64,000 nucleotides of DNA, from contig OY987247.1 in NCBI GenBank assembly GCA_963920765.1, forward strand, positions 14,976,471 to 15,040,470, written 5' to 3'. The notes under the pieces are model-generated. The model ran no database searches and was not told the origin of the DNA. It saw only the letters and a program-made list of their open reading frames with translations. The position numbers and the translations under genes were made by a program. The DNA comes from Ulota crispa. Taxonomy: Eukaryota; Streptophyta; Bryopsida; Orthotrichales; Orthotrichaceae. Each line of letters begins with the position of its first letter. Within the stretch, counting starts at the first letter, position 1. Shown one piece after another: positions 47,581 to 60,288 of this stretch.

Positions 47581-48299
47581 ATACAAAACCAACGCCTCCT
47601 CGATCAACTCATTTGGTAGTGGGGCCGGCAGAATCGGAGAAGTCATTGATAGCAGAGCACCGTACTTGAAATTGAGAGTTGTTGAAAACGCAAAGCGCAC
47701 CCCACCAAGAACATAACTACTGCCGCCACTCCCAACCATTATCATGTTTGCATTGGAAGCCGCCAAAAACTTGAGCTCCACTACCAAAACTGCATGAAGA
47801 ATTGTCCGCCTCCACTCCTCACTCTAAATCCTCAAACAAATTTGCAACTCTAATGACGCCCCCACTCTCTCCGAGTACATTTCCACCCACCGCGGAGAAT
47901 TGAACCCTCCCGCCAGACAATCAGCCACATTGACAAACCTTTAGACACGTCCTCCACCCTAAACCCCTCCCTCCTCCAGGCGCTACAGAAGCGCCAAATA
48001 CTACATATTTGTAGCGCAAATGACGGATAATTGCTTCCCAAGAGCAGAGGAATCACCTCCTGCCATTGCAAATTCTCTCGAAGAAGAGGGGAAGAAGGTG
48101 ATACACACACCAAAAAAATTCGTTGCGAAGTATTCGTTCAAAGGTCTCCAAATACGCAAAATACAGTCGGTAGTGGCCGCCATGGCACGCTGCAAGGTTT
48201 AAGGGTTAATAGTTTTGGAATTGTAAGTACTATTGGCTAGAAAGTAGGATCTTGGACCAAGAACTTGGAAACAAAAGTCAACTATAAGAATTAGAGTAA

Positions 48300-49210
48300 C
48301 CCCTAAAGGACCAAGGAGCCCACTTTGGGCTTTATGAGAACTCAGGTAGGCTCTATTGACTTCATAATTTGGAAGTTTTTCATGAAACTTTTAGGATGGA
48401 TGATATTCATCATAATCCACGTGTGAAGCTTTATTTCATGTCATTCCAATAAAAAATGCAAAATTTAAAAGGTCTTTTCAATTTCAATGTCAAACCAGGC
48501 GGCAAAAAATATATTTTAAATTTTTATTTTTATTTTTATTTTCATAAAATTGTATAAATTGATACCTACTCAAAAAAAGTTGAATCACTCAATTCCAAAT
48601 AATGAGGTAAGAGTTAAAAGGAGTTTTATTTTGCGGGCAATGAAGGTAGGAAGAGGGTAGAAAAAACATATAAAGTTCTCTTTTACTCTCAATTTTGAAA
48701 GTTTTCAAATGAAAATGAAAATTACTAACTATCTGTTAGAGCATTCTCACCATTGGGATTAACAATTTTCAAATTCTTCCAAAACTTATTAGCATATTAG
48801 TTTTATCTTTCATTCATCAATACCTTTCACTTTACAATTTTTGTAAAAATGAATACAGATTTCTTTTTGGTTAAATTTTTTTATATATGCTTTCAACCCA
48901 TTTTCCAACATATTGCCAAAATTGCACAAGAAATACAACATATGTGTTTTTCTCTAAAAAGTTTGAAAAACAAAACTTCACCTTTTGGAAAGACTGGAAA
49001 GCCTACATTTTGAAGTTTAGGCACATTGATCTTGCAATTGATGGGGACATTCATTCTGAAATTTTGGGACAATGTACTTGTGCAAGTCAACCAAAGGATC
49101 CTATGGTTGGATTTGTTAAGAAGTAAGTTTCAATGAAGATTTTGACCTTGGTTTGGGGACTAGTATCTTGAAGCAATTTTGGGCCTCTAAACACAAAAGA
49201 ATTTTAGGGG
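48300..49210. mobile_element. piggyBac-like element, one of a near-identical inverted pair
   Basis: CCCCTAAAGGACC at the left after GTAA (48296-48299, one base from TTAA); right tip complement of CCCCTAAAATTCT before TTAA (49211-49214). 911 bp. The inverted copy 51882-52792 has the same length, and I found one mismatch (near the tip) in the stretches I compared. The motif GATCCTATGG starts at 49097, 113 bp from the right end. The 79-residue frame at 48887-49126 is shared by both copies but has no recognisable domain. Confidence 0.88.
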
Positions 49211-49214
49211 TTAA

Positions 49215-51877
49215 CTAATATAATTTTTTTATATATACTTTTTTTTTCCTTACATGTGTTCAGTGCAGGTTCACAATAGAGGTTGTAAGGAAATCTATAA
49301 CTTGAAATTGAAAGGGCCATCTGAAAGCCCTTATAAAACTAGAAAAGGTCCAAATCTTTATTTTAGAGTTTTCCAAAAAAATATCAAAATGATTTTCTGG
49401 ATTTTCTAAAAACAAAAATTATAAGATAAAATTAAAAAATTGTATACTTGGTCACCATTTTTTTTGGATGTTACAAAATAATTGTTAGAATAACGTCTCC
49501 ATTTTGTTCACTTTTTATATTAAAAAAATGAACAACTGTAATCTTTTGAAGACCACTATAGAGGAAGAATTGGTGGTTTATATAACATTGTGGCCAATAA
49601 CATTGTTCTGGCACAAGGTTGTTGAATGTTCTCAAAAAATGAACCCCGTGCCATAGATTGTCAATAAACGCCTTCTAAACTCTATGCATCATATTACTAT
49701 TATTCAAAAGTTCAATTAAGACACAACAAATTTTGAAGAGCCATGGCCTTTGGCTCCAATTTGAATAAACTGATTTCTTAGATGCATAAATTCATAATTT
49801 TATTAGATTTTTGAAAAAATATGGTATACAGTGAACCTTTCACCTTTGTTGCTTGACTATGATGCCAAAGTCCAAAATCTACTTGATGTACATTACTTGG
49901 TTAAAGTTTTGAATTTTACTATGTTTAAGTTGTTACTAAATCCTTTTTGCTTATTGAAGTGTTACATTATACCTTTTTAAAATAGGTGTCTTTTACATTC
50001 TATAAGCAAGTGGAACCTTGAGAGTGATATCTCAAGCTTTATAAGAGATTGAATTGGAAGGAAACAAGGAATCTCAAGTACCTATAATATTATAGCACCT
50101 TAGTTGAAATAAGGTAGAAGTGTGCCATATGCACCTATAAAATCAATGAATCTAAAATTGCAAACTTTCAAAATGAGAAAAAAATTGATGGCTTTTGAAA
50201 TTTAGAAGTGGTTGGATCTTTGGATAGGGGTTGAAAAAAACACTTTAGAAAGAAGTTTTTATTGATGAAAGACATGTCATATATCATTAGAAAGCTAAGC
50301 AATAAAGACCAAAGGTGCTATTTCATAAAAGTACACCTTCCAAGCGATTCACATCTTTGGAGGGCTATAAGCCTATAACTTGGGCTATGATCATTCAATT
50401 GATACATTTAATTAACATTTATTCTTTACTTATTGATAAACCCAAAAAAATTGTGAATGGAGTTTGAAAGTTAAGGTTAAAAAGTTATTTTAGAGGCAAA
50501 ACTATAAATTCTATGAGAATCTACTCTATAGCCAAAACAAAAGAGTACATGGATTTCTAAAGGAAAATTGTGTCTTAACTTAAAGGGTATCTCCACCAAG
50601 AAAGGAAGAAAATCTATGATTGACCAGCAAGAGTGCCATCAAAAATGGTGGTTTTTTGTTTGATAAAAACAACACATTCACAGTGGTTATAAACTAAGTT
50701 GTGCACAATGACTCATTTATAGTCATTGTGAACAAAGTTGACATTCATTGTGGATATGTTTTTCTACTAGTCATGATCTTCACTCTTATATAGCACTATG
50801 ATGAATTAATGAAGCCCATGGAACAATGCATTATGGTTTAATTTGGAATTTAAGTCTCTCAATGCAAAATGAATTCTTTTATAAACTTAATAATATCTTT
50901 TCCTTTCTAGATCAACACCAAGGATCCTTGATAAGTATCCATTAACTGATCCCAGTTAATTAGTTTTAAAGTGAATGTGAAAAGATCAAGTTGAAAGTTG
51001 GACATTTTTCAAAAAGAAATTGGTGCCAATGATAAGTGTTACCATTTCTCAAGAATTTTGAGTTGTTAGGAATTTTGTCTTATTTTACCTAGTGGTAGGA
51101 AGTATCAAGATTTTTGAATAGGCAGTCAAGCCTAGAGTGCAAACTTTTATTGACAATTAGAGTTGAATGTATATAACATATGTAGTGTTAACAAGTCATG
51201 ACGCATGCTAAAACAAATTACAATATAAACTTATTTACACTAAACAAAATCACAAGAAAAAAGTAAGAGAGAGGCCCAATATATAAAACAAACTTATTTA
51301 TTGAACTTTTAGCAACCTATAATTTTTTGGAACATAACAAAAAGAATCAATTGCCAATGAAGGTTTGGCTACATTTAAACTCTTTCATTGCATCAAGACT
51401 ATTGCAAAGAATCAGCAATAGTAGTTCTCAAAGAGGAGGACAAGTTCAAAATAGGCTTTGTATCAAGGGATTTTTTTTGCAGTATTGGCATCATGTAAAT
51501 CAACACTTTGATGTGTATTGATGAAAATTGAAATTAAACTCTTCTTTTGTAAATAGAGATATCAAAACCAAATTAAAAAAGCAATTGTAAACTTTAGTAG
51601 AACATAAAAGCATGACTTGGGAGGATAGTTAACATTCATTCAAAGGTTTCAAACCTCAATCCTTATATTAAATTCAATAGTTGGATCAATGATTGCACAC
51701 ATCAAAATTTATCTATAAAAATTTAATCAAATAACTTAGAACGTTATCAAAAACTAATTGAAGGCTGAAAACCAAATATTTACTACAAATGTTTTATTCT
51801 TCAACTTGTTTACATGAAATTTCTAATCATGTCGATTATTAAAGGCTTTCCTACAATACTTGTTTTTTGAGTCAATT
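49215..51877. other. AT-rich spacer between inverted piggyBac-like copies
   Basis: 2.66 kb without a recognisable gene. A weak hairpin at about 50632-50780 ('cattgtg' and 'cacaatg' phrases) may be a decayed CACTA-like MITE. The frame at 51327-51521 is not recognisable. Confidence 0.4.
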
Positions 51878-51881
51878 TTAA

Positions 51882-52792
51882 CCCCTAAAATTCTTTTGTG
51901 TTTAGAGGCCCAAAATTGCTTCAAGATACTAGTCCCCAAACCAAGGTCAAAATCTTCATTGAAACTTACTTCTTAACAAATCCAACCATAGGATCCTTTG
52001 GTTGACTTGCACAAGTACATTGTCCCAAAATTTCAGAATGAATGTCCCCATCAATTGCAAGATCAATGTGCCTAAACTTCAAAATGTAGGCTTTCCAGTC
52101 TTTCCAAAAGGTGAAGTTTTGTTTTTCAAACTTTTTAGAGAAAAACACATATGTTGTATTTCTTGTGCAATTTTGGCAATATGTTGGAAAATGGGTTGAA
52201 AGCATATATAAAAAAATTTAACCAAAAAGAAATCTGTATTCATTTTTACAAAAATTGTAAAGTGAAAGGTATTGATGAATGAAAGATAAAACTAATATGC
52301 TAATAAGTTTTGGAAGAATTTGAAAATTGTTAATCCCAATGGTGAGAATGCTCTAACAGATAGTTAGTAATTTTCATTTTCATTTGAAAACTTTCAAAAT
52401 TGAGAGTAAAAGAGAACTTTATATGTTTTTTCTACCCTCTTCCTACCTTCATTGCCCGCAAAATAAAACTCCTTTTAACTCTTACCTCATTATTTGGAAT
52501 TGAGTGATTCAACTTTTTTTGAGTAGGTATCAATTTATACAATTTTATGAAAATAAAAATAAAAATAAAAATTTAAAATATATTTTTTGCCGCCTGGTTT
52601 GACATTGAAATTGAAAAGACCTTTTAAATTTTGCATTTTTTATTGGAATGACATGAAATAAAGCTTCACACGTGGATTATGATGAATATCATCCATCCTA
52701 AAAGTTTCATGAAAAACTTCCAAATTATGAAGTCAATAGAGCCTACCTGAGTTCTCATAAAGCCCAAAGTGGGCTTCTTGGTCCTTTAGGGG
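51882..52792. mobile_element. piggyBac-like element, inverted partner of 48300-49210
   Basis: TTAA (51878-51881), CCCCTAAAATTCT; right end GGTCCTTTAGGGG then TTAA (52793-52796). 911 bp, near-identical to 48300-49210 in inverse orientation. Flanks differ between the two, which supports transposition rather than a simple inverted duplication. Confidence 0.92.
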
Positions 52793-52796
52793 TTAA

Positions 52797-53575
52797 AAAA
52801 CTGCTTTTAGATGTTTCTTTTTTTCTTTTGAGGTATCAATTATTTGACGTACTCTTTAAATTATATAGTGCACAACACTTATAGCCAAATAAATCGCAAC
52901 AACAAGAAATATTAAAAAAACACAATACATACACTCATTAGCTCAAAAGCAATTCCACTGGTAAGAAGAACAAGTTCCAAGTTTCATCCTAATGGTCTCA
53001 GATTTTTATAGCTTTTTTAAACTGAAAAAACTCAAATTTGGGAGTTGCTTGTTATAAGTGCCATGCACTACTACACAATACTGAAGAGGATACTTTTTTA
53101 ATATTTATACTGTCAACAAATTAACACAAGAATCTGACAACATAGAGTTGGATGAAAAAACCAAGTTGCCATGTACATAGGACGTAGCCACATTCATTCC
53201 TCAAAAAAATTGGAACGCCGAGTATTCAAGGATATAATTATCAAATTTGAGCTCTGATCAATCACAACAGAAGATTATCTAAAGCAAACCCCAAAGCCCC
53301 AAAAATATCAGAGGGTGGACTTCCGTGTTTCTCTGGTTCAAAGTTCCAAGAAAGTAAGGGCTAACCTGGGCCCATATGTAACTGAAACTTACAATTGTAC
53401 AGATGAACGATCCTACTCGCATGTTTCATCCGATGACTGCTCACCAGTTTCTATTACGGGTGCGTGTTGCTTGATCAATGGACTAATTTTTGTTCAAATC
53501 CAATTATTGATAATCTATAAAAACTCTTAGTGGGTAAGAATCAGCCAATTTCTTTTTGGCTATTTGGAGCCAAAA
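52797..53575. other. Spacer, no gene recognised
   Basis: AT-rich. 'tttctttttggctatttggagccaaaa' type text just before 53576 recurs at about 29690-29716, a short shared repeat. The frame at 53315-53530 has no recognisable domain. Confidence 0.35.
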
Positions 53576-54536
53576 GGCTCCAGGCTTTTAGCTCTGGCAA
53601 TTGGGCCCTTGAAAAAAAATGATATTTTTTTACATGAAGTCAAATTTTCTCCTTCCACGATAAAGTAATTGTCATGTGACTTTGCATGTCACTCCTATTT
53701 TTGCCAAAATTGCTAGTTGGTTATAAAAACACTGCATCGCGAGTGGCTTTGTCGCTTTGCACTAGAGCATTGTTGCATGTCACTTCTTTTTTTTTTATTG
53801 TCACTTTCAAAGCACCATATTGCAAGCTCTTAAGTGTGCTTCCCACCTAAGTTATGGATTTCTTTACTTCAATGCAATCTCTGTAAATTGCCTCGTTTCA
53901 CTTACGTGATTGCCAATTTTGTAGTTGTGCTAAATACACGGTGCGTCAAAACTTACAATAATGGTGGTTGCACATCAAAAGTGCAAGACAGTCGATTATA
54001 GTAAAACTTTGAGGTTGTTGTTGTTGATGAGAAGCTTATGGAGTTACAATGTGCTAGTTTAGGGTCTTAGTGTGTGCTCATTGATGAGAGCTTACGGAGT
54101 TACAATGTGTTGGTTTAGGATTGCGGTGTGTGTTTAATGACTCATTTTTGCTATTTTGCTCAGTTGCAATATTATGTAGAGAGATTGTCATGTTTGTCTT
54201 GGGTTTTTGAAGTTATTGTTTTTTGCTAGGGATTTTGAATGCAAGCCTCGCCACAAGTAACAAAAATACGTTGAAAAATTGTATTACTATAACCATTGGG
54301 GAGCAAAAATATGTTGAATATTGTATTATTGTAAGCATTGAAATTATACTCTTCATCAAGACATTTTGCATGTACTTGTATTCAAAAAAATTACTTGGTC
54401 GCCAGATTACTGCCTACACTTTTCACTCAATGCCATATGTTTTCTCCTTGCAAATAAAAACAATCGCCTGTCTGACTTTGTGTCTTTCAAACAAGGAGCC
54501 ACAGTGGCTGATGACCAAAAACGAAAAAAATGCCCT
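53576..54536. repeat. Dispersed ~970-bp repeat, empty copy
   Basis: Paralogue of 30853-32226 without the piggyBac-like insertion; the uninterrupted TTAA target is at 54134-54137. Same orientation. Confidence 0.88.
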
Positions 54537-54911
54537 GGTAAGAATATTACCAACTGGGGATCTCTAAAATGCTATTTCAAATTTGGCATTGGGTCTGTAG
54601 CTCATGCCTCATGGCACAAGTTCGGGCGGCCTTGAAGGCGCGGAATCAATGGAATGAGTCCTCCGCCATGCATGAAATTTTGTGGCAATGCCGCCAAGTT
54701 AATGTCCACAACCCCCTTGTTAAAATTGGGTTGGCTGCATGGCAGTAAGAAGGGGTATCCCATTACCGGTGTAGTGACTAGTAACTTCACCCCTGAACCA
54801 GTCACTAATTTAGCTGCCAGTACCTGAATTATTTAGTAATGCATCTGCCTCCCTCCACAAATCCTCCATTCCTGGACGCGCACGGAGGCTTCTCTTTGTT
54901 TATCTATAGTG

Positions 54912-54944
<33 letters not shown>
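54537..54944 (+). other. GC-richer segment ending in a 33-bp poly(A) tract
   Basis: A moderately GC-rich, non-repetitive stretch (about 54590-54911) runs straight into 33 A residues (54912-54944). A 3' poly(A) is what a retroposed transcript would leave, but I see no ORF homology, no clear target duplication and no polyadenylation signal. A plain homopolymer is an alternative. Confidence 0.3.
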
Positions 54945-54946
<2 letters not shown>

Positions 54947-55097
54947 CTTGTGAGTACCTAATATACCCTGCCTCTTTTTTGCTTGCCCAAAATTAATTCT
55001 GTTGCAAAGTCACATATATGTAGGGATCCAAATTATTAGTTCAATATAGTCTATGTATATTAGACATAGTAACATGCCTTGCCAACAATTTGCACAA

Positions 55098-56011
55098 TCT
55101 CTAAAGCCCTAGGACCTTTGTTTTGTCAAAAGACACTCAAAATTGCTATTTCTATGGCAAAGAGTAAAAAGTTTGAAACTTGGACTTTTTGCATATCTAA
55201 CCATAGGATCTTGTACTATACTAGTATAGGAATGTGGAAAATATATTATAAAAAATTTGACTACACAGATTGCAATATATTGCATTTAAAGTGTAAAAAA
55301 CAAACTTTTTAGCACCTTGCATGACTAGATTCCTTGACTTTGAACTTTTTAAACTTAAATTTTTTTGCACCGCGAAGTTTGAAGTTTTATTTTTTTGTGG
55401 TGGACATATGAGTTGAAAATCTTTGGGAGAAAATCAAAACAAAAAATACTTAATCTTTGTTCTTAAACAAAAACATTAGGTAGAAGAAGGTATAAGATTG
55501 AACAAAAACTTGAATTGTTAGTAATCCTGCATTGGAATTGAAACACAAGAATCCCAATGGTGAGATTGTTCTAGACAGTAAGCTTCATCCTTTCCAACAA
55601 TTTTTTTTGAAAAATGTTAAACTTGCATTCAAAAATGAAGTTTGTAAGTTATTTTTTCAAAAGGATGCTTGAATTGCTCAAAAAACAAGATTGTCCACAA
55701 CTTTCTCATAACTAGTCCAAATGGAATGAATCAAAGCTTTAGATGTAAACAAAACTATTACCTAGGAGATTAAGATATTAAAATCAAAACCAGTTTTTGT
55801 AAAAAAAATTGCCCGGTCTCCCCAAATTTGTGCTTACTTGGGCATAACTTTTGCTCCCAGGCACGGATTGGAATAAAATATTTATTCTCCAAAAGCTCTT
55901 GTGTTTTCCTATCTTTAAAAAATGTTTCAAAAAATTAAGACAAAATTTGAGGCTATAGGTACCTCCTCAAAATCCAATTTGTCTCCCAAGGGGACAACAT
56001 GGCTTTAGGGA
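55098..56011. mobile_element. Decayed piggyBac-like element, inverted orientation
   Basis: The right end 'ggctttaggg' precedes ATTAA (TTAA 56012-56015) and lies after a 'ccaaggggacaa' phrase shared with the 12093/13232 family. The left end is decayed (TCTCTAAAGCCCTAGGACC after ACAA). I placed it using the subterminal CCATAGGATC (55201-55210), which in intact relatives is 113 bp from the tip. Confidence 0.65.
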
Positions 56012-56694
56012 TTAATTGCTGGCAACTTTTCATCCTCCCTTTCCTTACCTTTTTCTCCCTTCTCCCCATGAATTTAAAGTCACCCTCTCTTTTCATGCAT
56101 TTTCCTCTCTCTCCCTTCTTTGAAATTCAAAATTTTTATGACAAACAAACACCCAATGCCTGATAGCCAATGTTCATGATAGAAAATATTGAATTTTTGG
56201 TGTTAATTGATAAATCTGAATTTCATGCGATAGATAAACATCTAATGCTTTATAACAAAGATATTGCGTACATGTTGTTTCAAATTTTGTGTCTTGACAT
56301 GTACTAAAATTGAAGTAGTTCACAATTAGGTTAGCTTTGTGGGTTATAATATTTAAATACTACCTCATATAGTGTGATACAAGTCGTATGGATTTCAAAA
56401 TAATCTTGCTGGCAAATAACTCAAAGTGGATGATACGTGAAGGATGCCGCATAACAGAGGATATTGCCACCAAGCTGCTACTTGAGGGGTAGCAAAAAGG
56501 TGGTGGTCAAATTTTACTTGGGAGAACAAGGGCAGGATGCATGTCACATTTTACACTAACTAGGCAATATTTACCCAAATTAGTGTGAAGAGGTCTGACA
56601 TCATTCCAAATTTAACATTTATTGCAACAATTTGTATTTTGTTGTCTATATTTGTCAATTTTAGCAATTTTTTAAAATCAAAAATTGGAGTTAA

Positions 56695-58515
56695 CCCCTC
56701 AAAGACTATTGTTCCTATGGGGACAAATGGGATTTTGGGTAGGGTCAAACTATTAGAGTTTTTCACCAAATTCTAAAAACATTTCTCTAGAGATAGGGTT
56801 TTGCAAGGGCTACGTGGGAGAACAGTGTTTATTGAGTTTCAATTTACGGTATAAAAATTATAGGGGTTTGGATGTGAATTTAGTTTGGGGGGAACTTGGG
56901 CATGCAAAATTATTTAGCCTTTATGAGGGGCAAGCTGGGCAACTTTGCCAAAAAAAAAAAAGAGCAAGGGCTTGTAAAATGGGTGCCACTAGAGGCACCA
57001 AAGTTAGCATTAAAAATTTGCAAAAAATAAAACAAAAATAAACTAATTTTTTAATTAAAAATGAGCAGTGGGGCAGCCTTGCATGGCTTGCTTGGCAAGG
57101 GCCGGCTTTGCAAGTTTGAATGTTATAAATACTTCACATGTGATACTAAAGAAGGGCAGATGTGATGTTATAGAGGTCCCTATGATTTTAGTAGTTTGAG
57201 TATTATAAATACTTAACATGTGATACTAAAGAAGGGCAAATTTGCCATTACAAAGGTCCCTATGATTTTAGTGGTTTGAATGTCACAAATACTTCACATG
57301 TGATAATTATACGGGTATGGATGTCATATTACAGAGGTACCTATGATTTTAGTAGTTCAAATGTCACAAATATTTCACATGTGATAGTATAGAGGTTTGA
57401 ATGTGACATTAGAGATGTCCATGTGAATTTAGTAGTATGTATATCTTCATTTATTTGTAAATAATAATAATATCACATAATTGTGCAAGTAGATATACAA
57501 ATATAGGTCCACACAAATTTATACATGTTTATGGTGAAGTTATTTTTTGTCTAACATATTAATTTTTTTGATTTTGTTGTCAATATATTTTTTAATCTTA
57601 GTATCATTTTTTAAATTTTGCTGAGGCTTGTGTGTCTCTACTACCTTCCAATGTCACATTTATATGTGGTATCAAAAATTTAAGCAACATATGGTGATTG
57701 TATTTTGTGAAAAAAGAGTAACTAGTGTTATGGGAAAACTTAATGACATTGGAAACAATTCCTATGGATTTTGGACTATTGACAAGTGTTTCATTTGTAG
57801 GGAGCAATGAATGATAGAGCAAAGTGAAGAGCACATTCCCAATGTCCGGAACAGATTTGGTAATAAATTGAGAACATAGTGAGAACATAATGGGCCCCTT
57901 TATTTGTGTGTGCCCAAGGCATTTGTATATTTTAAAACTCTAGAAACCTTTGATATATAGTACTTAGTAACTATTAAAGATTTGGTTTTTTTTTTTTGAA
58001 CTGTTTTTGTGGTTGTCAATGAAGGTAATTTTTTTCAATCCACCATTTGGATTTTTTGATTTCAAAATTATCTTTTGGAAATTTGATTTGCAAAAAGCTC
58101 CAATGTAGTGTGAATTTCAAGCATATGCTTGCAATGCAATGCCATGAAAGGAAGGTTTCAAGTCTTTTTTGGTCATGAAAACTTGTGGGAATGTGCCTAA
58201 TATGATTTGTGATATTTTGGACAAAACTCTTCAGCACCCTTTGTGCAAAAATTGTTCACCACATGTGGTCAAAGGCATCTGAAAATTTTGGGCAGAGATA
58301 AAAAAAACTTTACATACTAACTTTAGATGATCACATCTCTCAATCTATATGGCCAAACTTCACAAAAAATCGGGATATGTTCTTGTATAAGTGTACCATA
58401 AGAGCCTATGGTCAGATTATTATTATTTTTTTTTAATTTTGTTTTTGGGAACAAAACAATATGAATGGTAGTTTTGAGTTTTTTTAGAGAAAAAATGTGC
58501 TTGGTCCTTTAGGGG
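56695..58515. mobile_element. piggyBac-like element enlarged by internal repeats
   Basis: TTAA (56691-56694), CCCCTCAAAGACT; right end GGTCCTTTAGGGG then TTAA (58516-58519). 1821 bp, about twice the family length. It includes the 80-bp tandem array 57114-57436. The subterminal GAGCCTATGG starts at 58403, 112 bp from the right end. Two adjacent half-elements is an alternative reading. Confidence 0.65.
57114..57436. repeat. 80-bp tandem repeat, four units
   Basis: Units start at 57114, 57194, 57274 and about 57355 with 'gtttgaatgt'-type phrases, then 'aatacttcacatgtgat' and end 'tatgattttagtagt'. Divergence between units is moderate. Confidence 0.9.
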
Positions 58516-58659
58516 TTAAATGATGCACACAATTCAAGTATACAATACTAGTATAGGCACCTATTGGTCCAACGGGACGCAAAATAAGATCAAACCCACT
58601 TACACAAAACATATTCTCCGCAAGAGAATAATTCTTACTTTTTGTCAGCACACTCCACT

Positions 58660-59030
58660 TTCAAATTTTACCCATGCACTAAACATTTGTCTTTGTTTAC
58701 AAAACATTTCCTTGCAGTAAAGCATTTTTTGTTCTATACCCATAGATTTTTTTACCCATGCAATAAAAAGAACGTCAAAAAAGTTCATCCAAAAAATTAT
58801 TATTTATATTCTACCAACACAATTTTTTTACCCACATAGTAATTATTACGCAATTTTTTTATATACTATTGTTTTTTACCCACACAGTTTTGTTACATTT
58901 TTTGTTATTTACTCACGCATTTTTTTGCACATACTTATTTTCTCATGCAAGTTTTTACCTATACAAATTTTTATCTATACAATTTTTTTACCCAACCAAA
59001 TTTTTACCCATACAAGTTTATTTACACACG
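58660..59030. repeat. Degenerate ~17-20 bp repeats (TTTTTACCCATGCAA-like)
   Basis: 'tttttacccatgcaa', 'ttttttacccacacag', 'tttttacctatacaa', 'ttttttacccaacc' and 'tttttacccatacaag' follow one another irregularly. The plus frames here (58642-59099) are products of this low-complexity text. Confidence 0.7.
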
Positions 59031-60051
59031 GTAAAAAATTGCAGTAAAAGGATTGCCAAATGGGTAAATCGTATTCTGTTATATATAGATTCACATTAGA
59101 TCAATCCTAATTTGTAACTCGTTTGCCAGAACATATAAATTCTCAAAATGCTCTATAAAATGTAACTCAAGGTCATTTAGAAATGCATTTTTAACTCTAA
59201 AATTCAGCAACATGAAAAGAAGAAACTATGAGTTCTAGTCATACACACCCTCCTCAATTATTCATGTACAGGACCCTAAAGAAAGAATACACAAGTCCCT
59301 TCTATAGGATTCAAAGAAGTTTGTAAATAAATTAGTTTTTGGCAAAATATACATATCATCATGTTTAAAGGTACAAACTTAATGACAATGTATGAGGTAA
59401 ATAACAAAAACCAATTTTTATAAAGAATTATATATTTTACTAAATTTGGTCATAATCACCCTAACATTAAAATCTATATAGAAAAAGTTTTAATTTTTTT
59501 TGGAAATGTTTGTTTGAAAGAAAGATGTGCATATGGATGTCTCCTACATACCCATGCAACCAAATCTCAAAAATTCATCACCACTGTTTTTCTAATTTAT
59601 TTTCTATTAAAACCATGATTTTGACACAAAACAATTTACCAAAAATAAGATTTTGATTTTTAGTAACTGAAATTTAGTATGCTTGATCATGATTGCACAA
59701 GGTTCACATACAAAAAATCTGAGAATAAAATGCCAATTATATTCTTTGTTATATCAACTTTTATGGATGCCATGAAATGAAAGGGACTTATGTACTCTTT
59801 ATTTTTGGTACTGTACAGTACATCCTTTTTTTGAGCGTCTTCCTGTAAAGCATGGTTGTAGAAAACAAGCCCTGAAAAACCAAAATCTTCAGTCAAAAGC
59901 ACGGTCAAAAGTTAACTTACCTAAAATCTCAGTCTTGAGCTTATATAGTTGTGTACATGAAACTAAGAACAAGAAAACACAAAAAATATAAACCGCATGA
60001 GCTCATCATCTGCAGAGCCTTGGGGTTTCACCACTAAAAACGCCGTATTCA
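59031..60051. other. AT-rich spacer, no gene recognised
   Basis: 59500-59710 is the diverged relative of 16160-16400. Otherwise nothing. Confidence 0.35.
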
Positions 60052-60055
60052 TTAA

Positions 60056-60288
60056 CCCTTAAAGGACTGAGGAGCCTTTTGCGGCCAATACAGTGTTTGG
60101 TATTTTTTTGTATTTGGAATGCATCCACATCGTTATTACATTTGAGATCAATAAAGAAGTTAGAATATAGATCAATGTGGTTTTAGTGAGCTAGTCAAGA
60201 CTCCAAATTAAAAAAAAATTATTGGTTACAAATGTCAATTATACGGCAGTGTATTTACTATGTAATACATAGAGTGGTCCTTTAAGGG
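60056..60288. mobile_element. Short piggyBac-like MITE (CCCTTAAAGGAC tip)
   Basis: TTAA (60052-60055), CCCTTAAAGGACT; right end complement of CCCTTAAAGGACC, then TTAA (60289-60292). 233 bp. Same family and orientation as 61549-61773. The CCCTT tip is the same five bases as the 8.36-kb transposase-bearing element. Confidence 0.88.

Larger units (their letters stand above)
39851..48205 (-). mobile_element. 8.36-kb piggyBac-superfamily transposon carrying a transposase
   Basis: TTAA (39847-39850) then CCCTTTTATGTCACTC; right tip complement of CCCTTAAACCTTGCAG then TTAA (48206-48209). Base composition jumps from AT-rich flank to about 50% GC exactly at both TTAA sites. The perfect TIR is only five bases (CCCTT), so the ends rest on target, tip and composition. 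The minus strand encodes piggyBac transposase blocks between about 41.5 and 47.5 kb. A long sequence with no recognised coding content occupies 39.9-41.4 kb. The plus-strand frames across the element are shadows. Confidence 0.72.

Noticed and set aside
48887..49126. 79-residue ORF identical at 51966-52205
   Set aside because: Identity follows from the two near-identical transposon copies; the antisense frame is identical too, so no evidence of coding selection.
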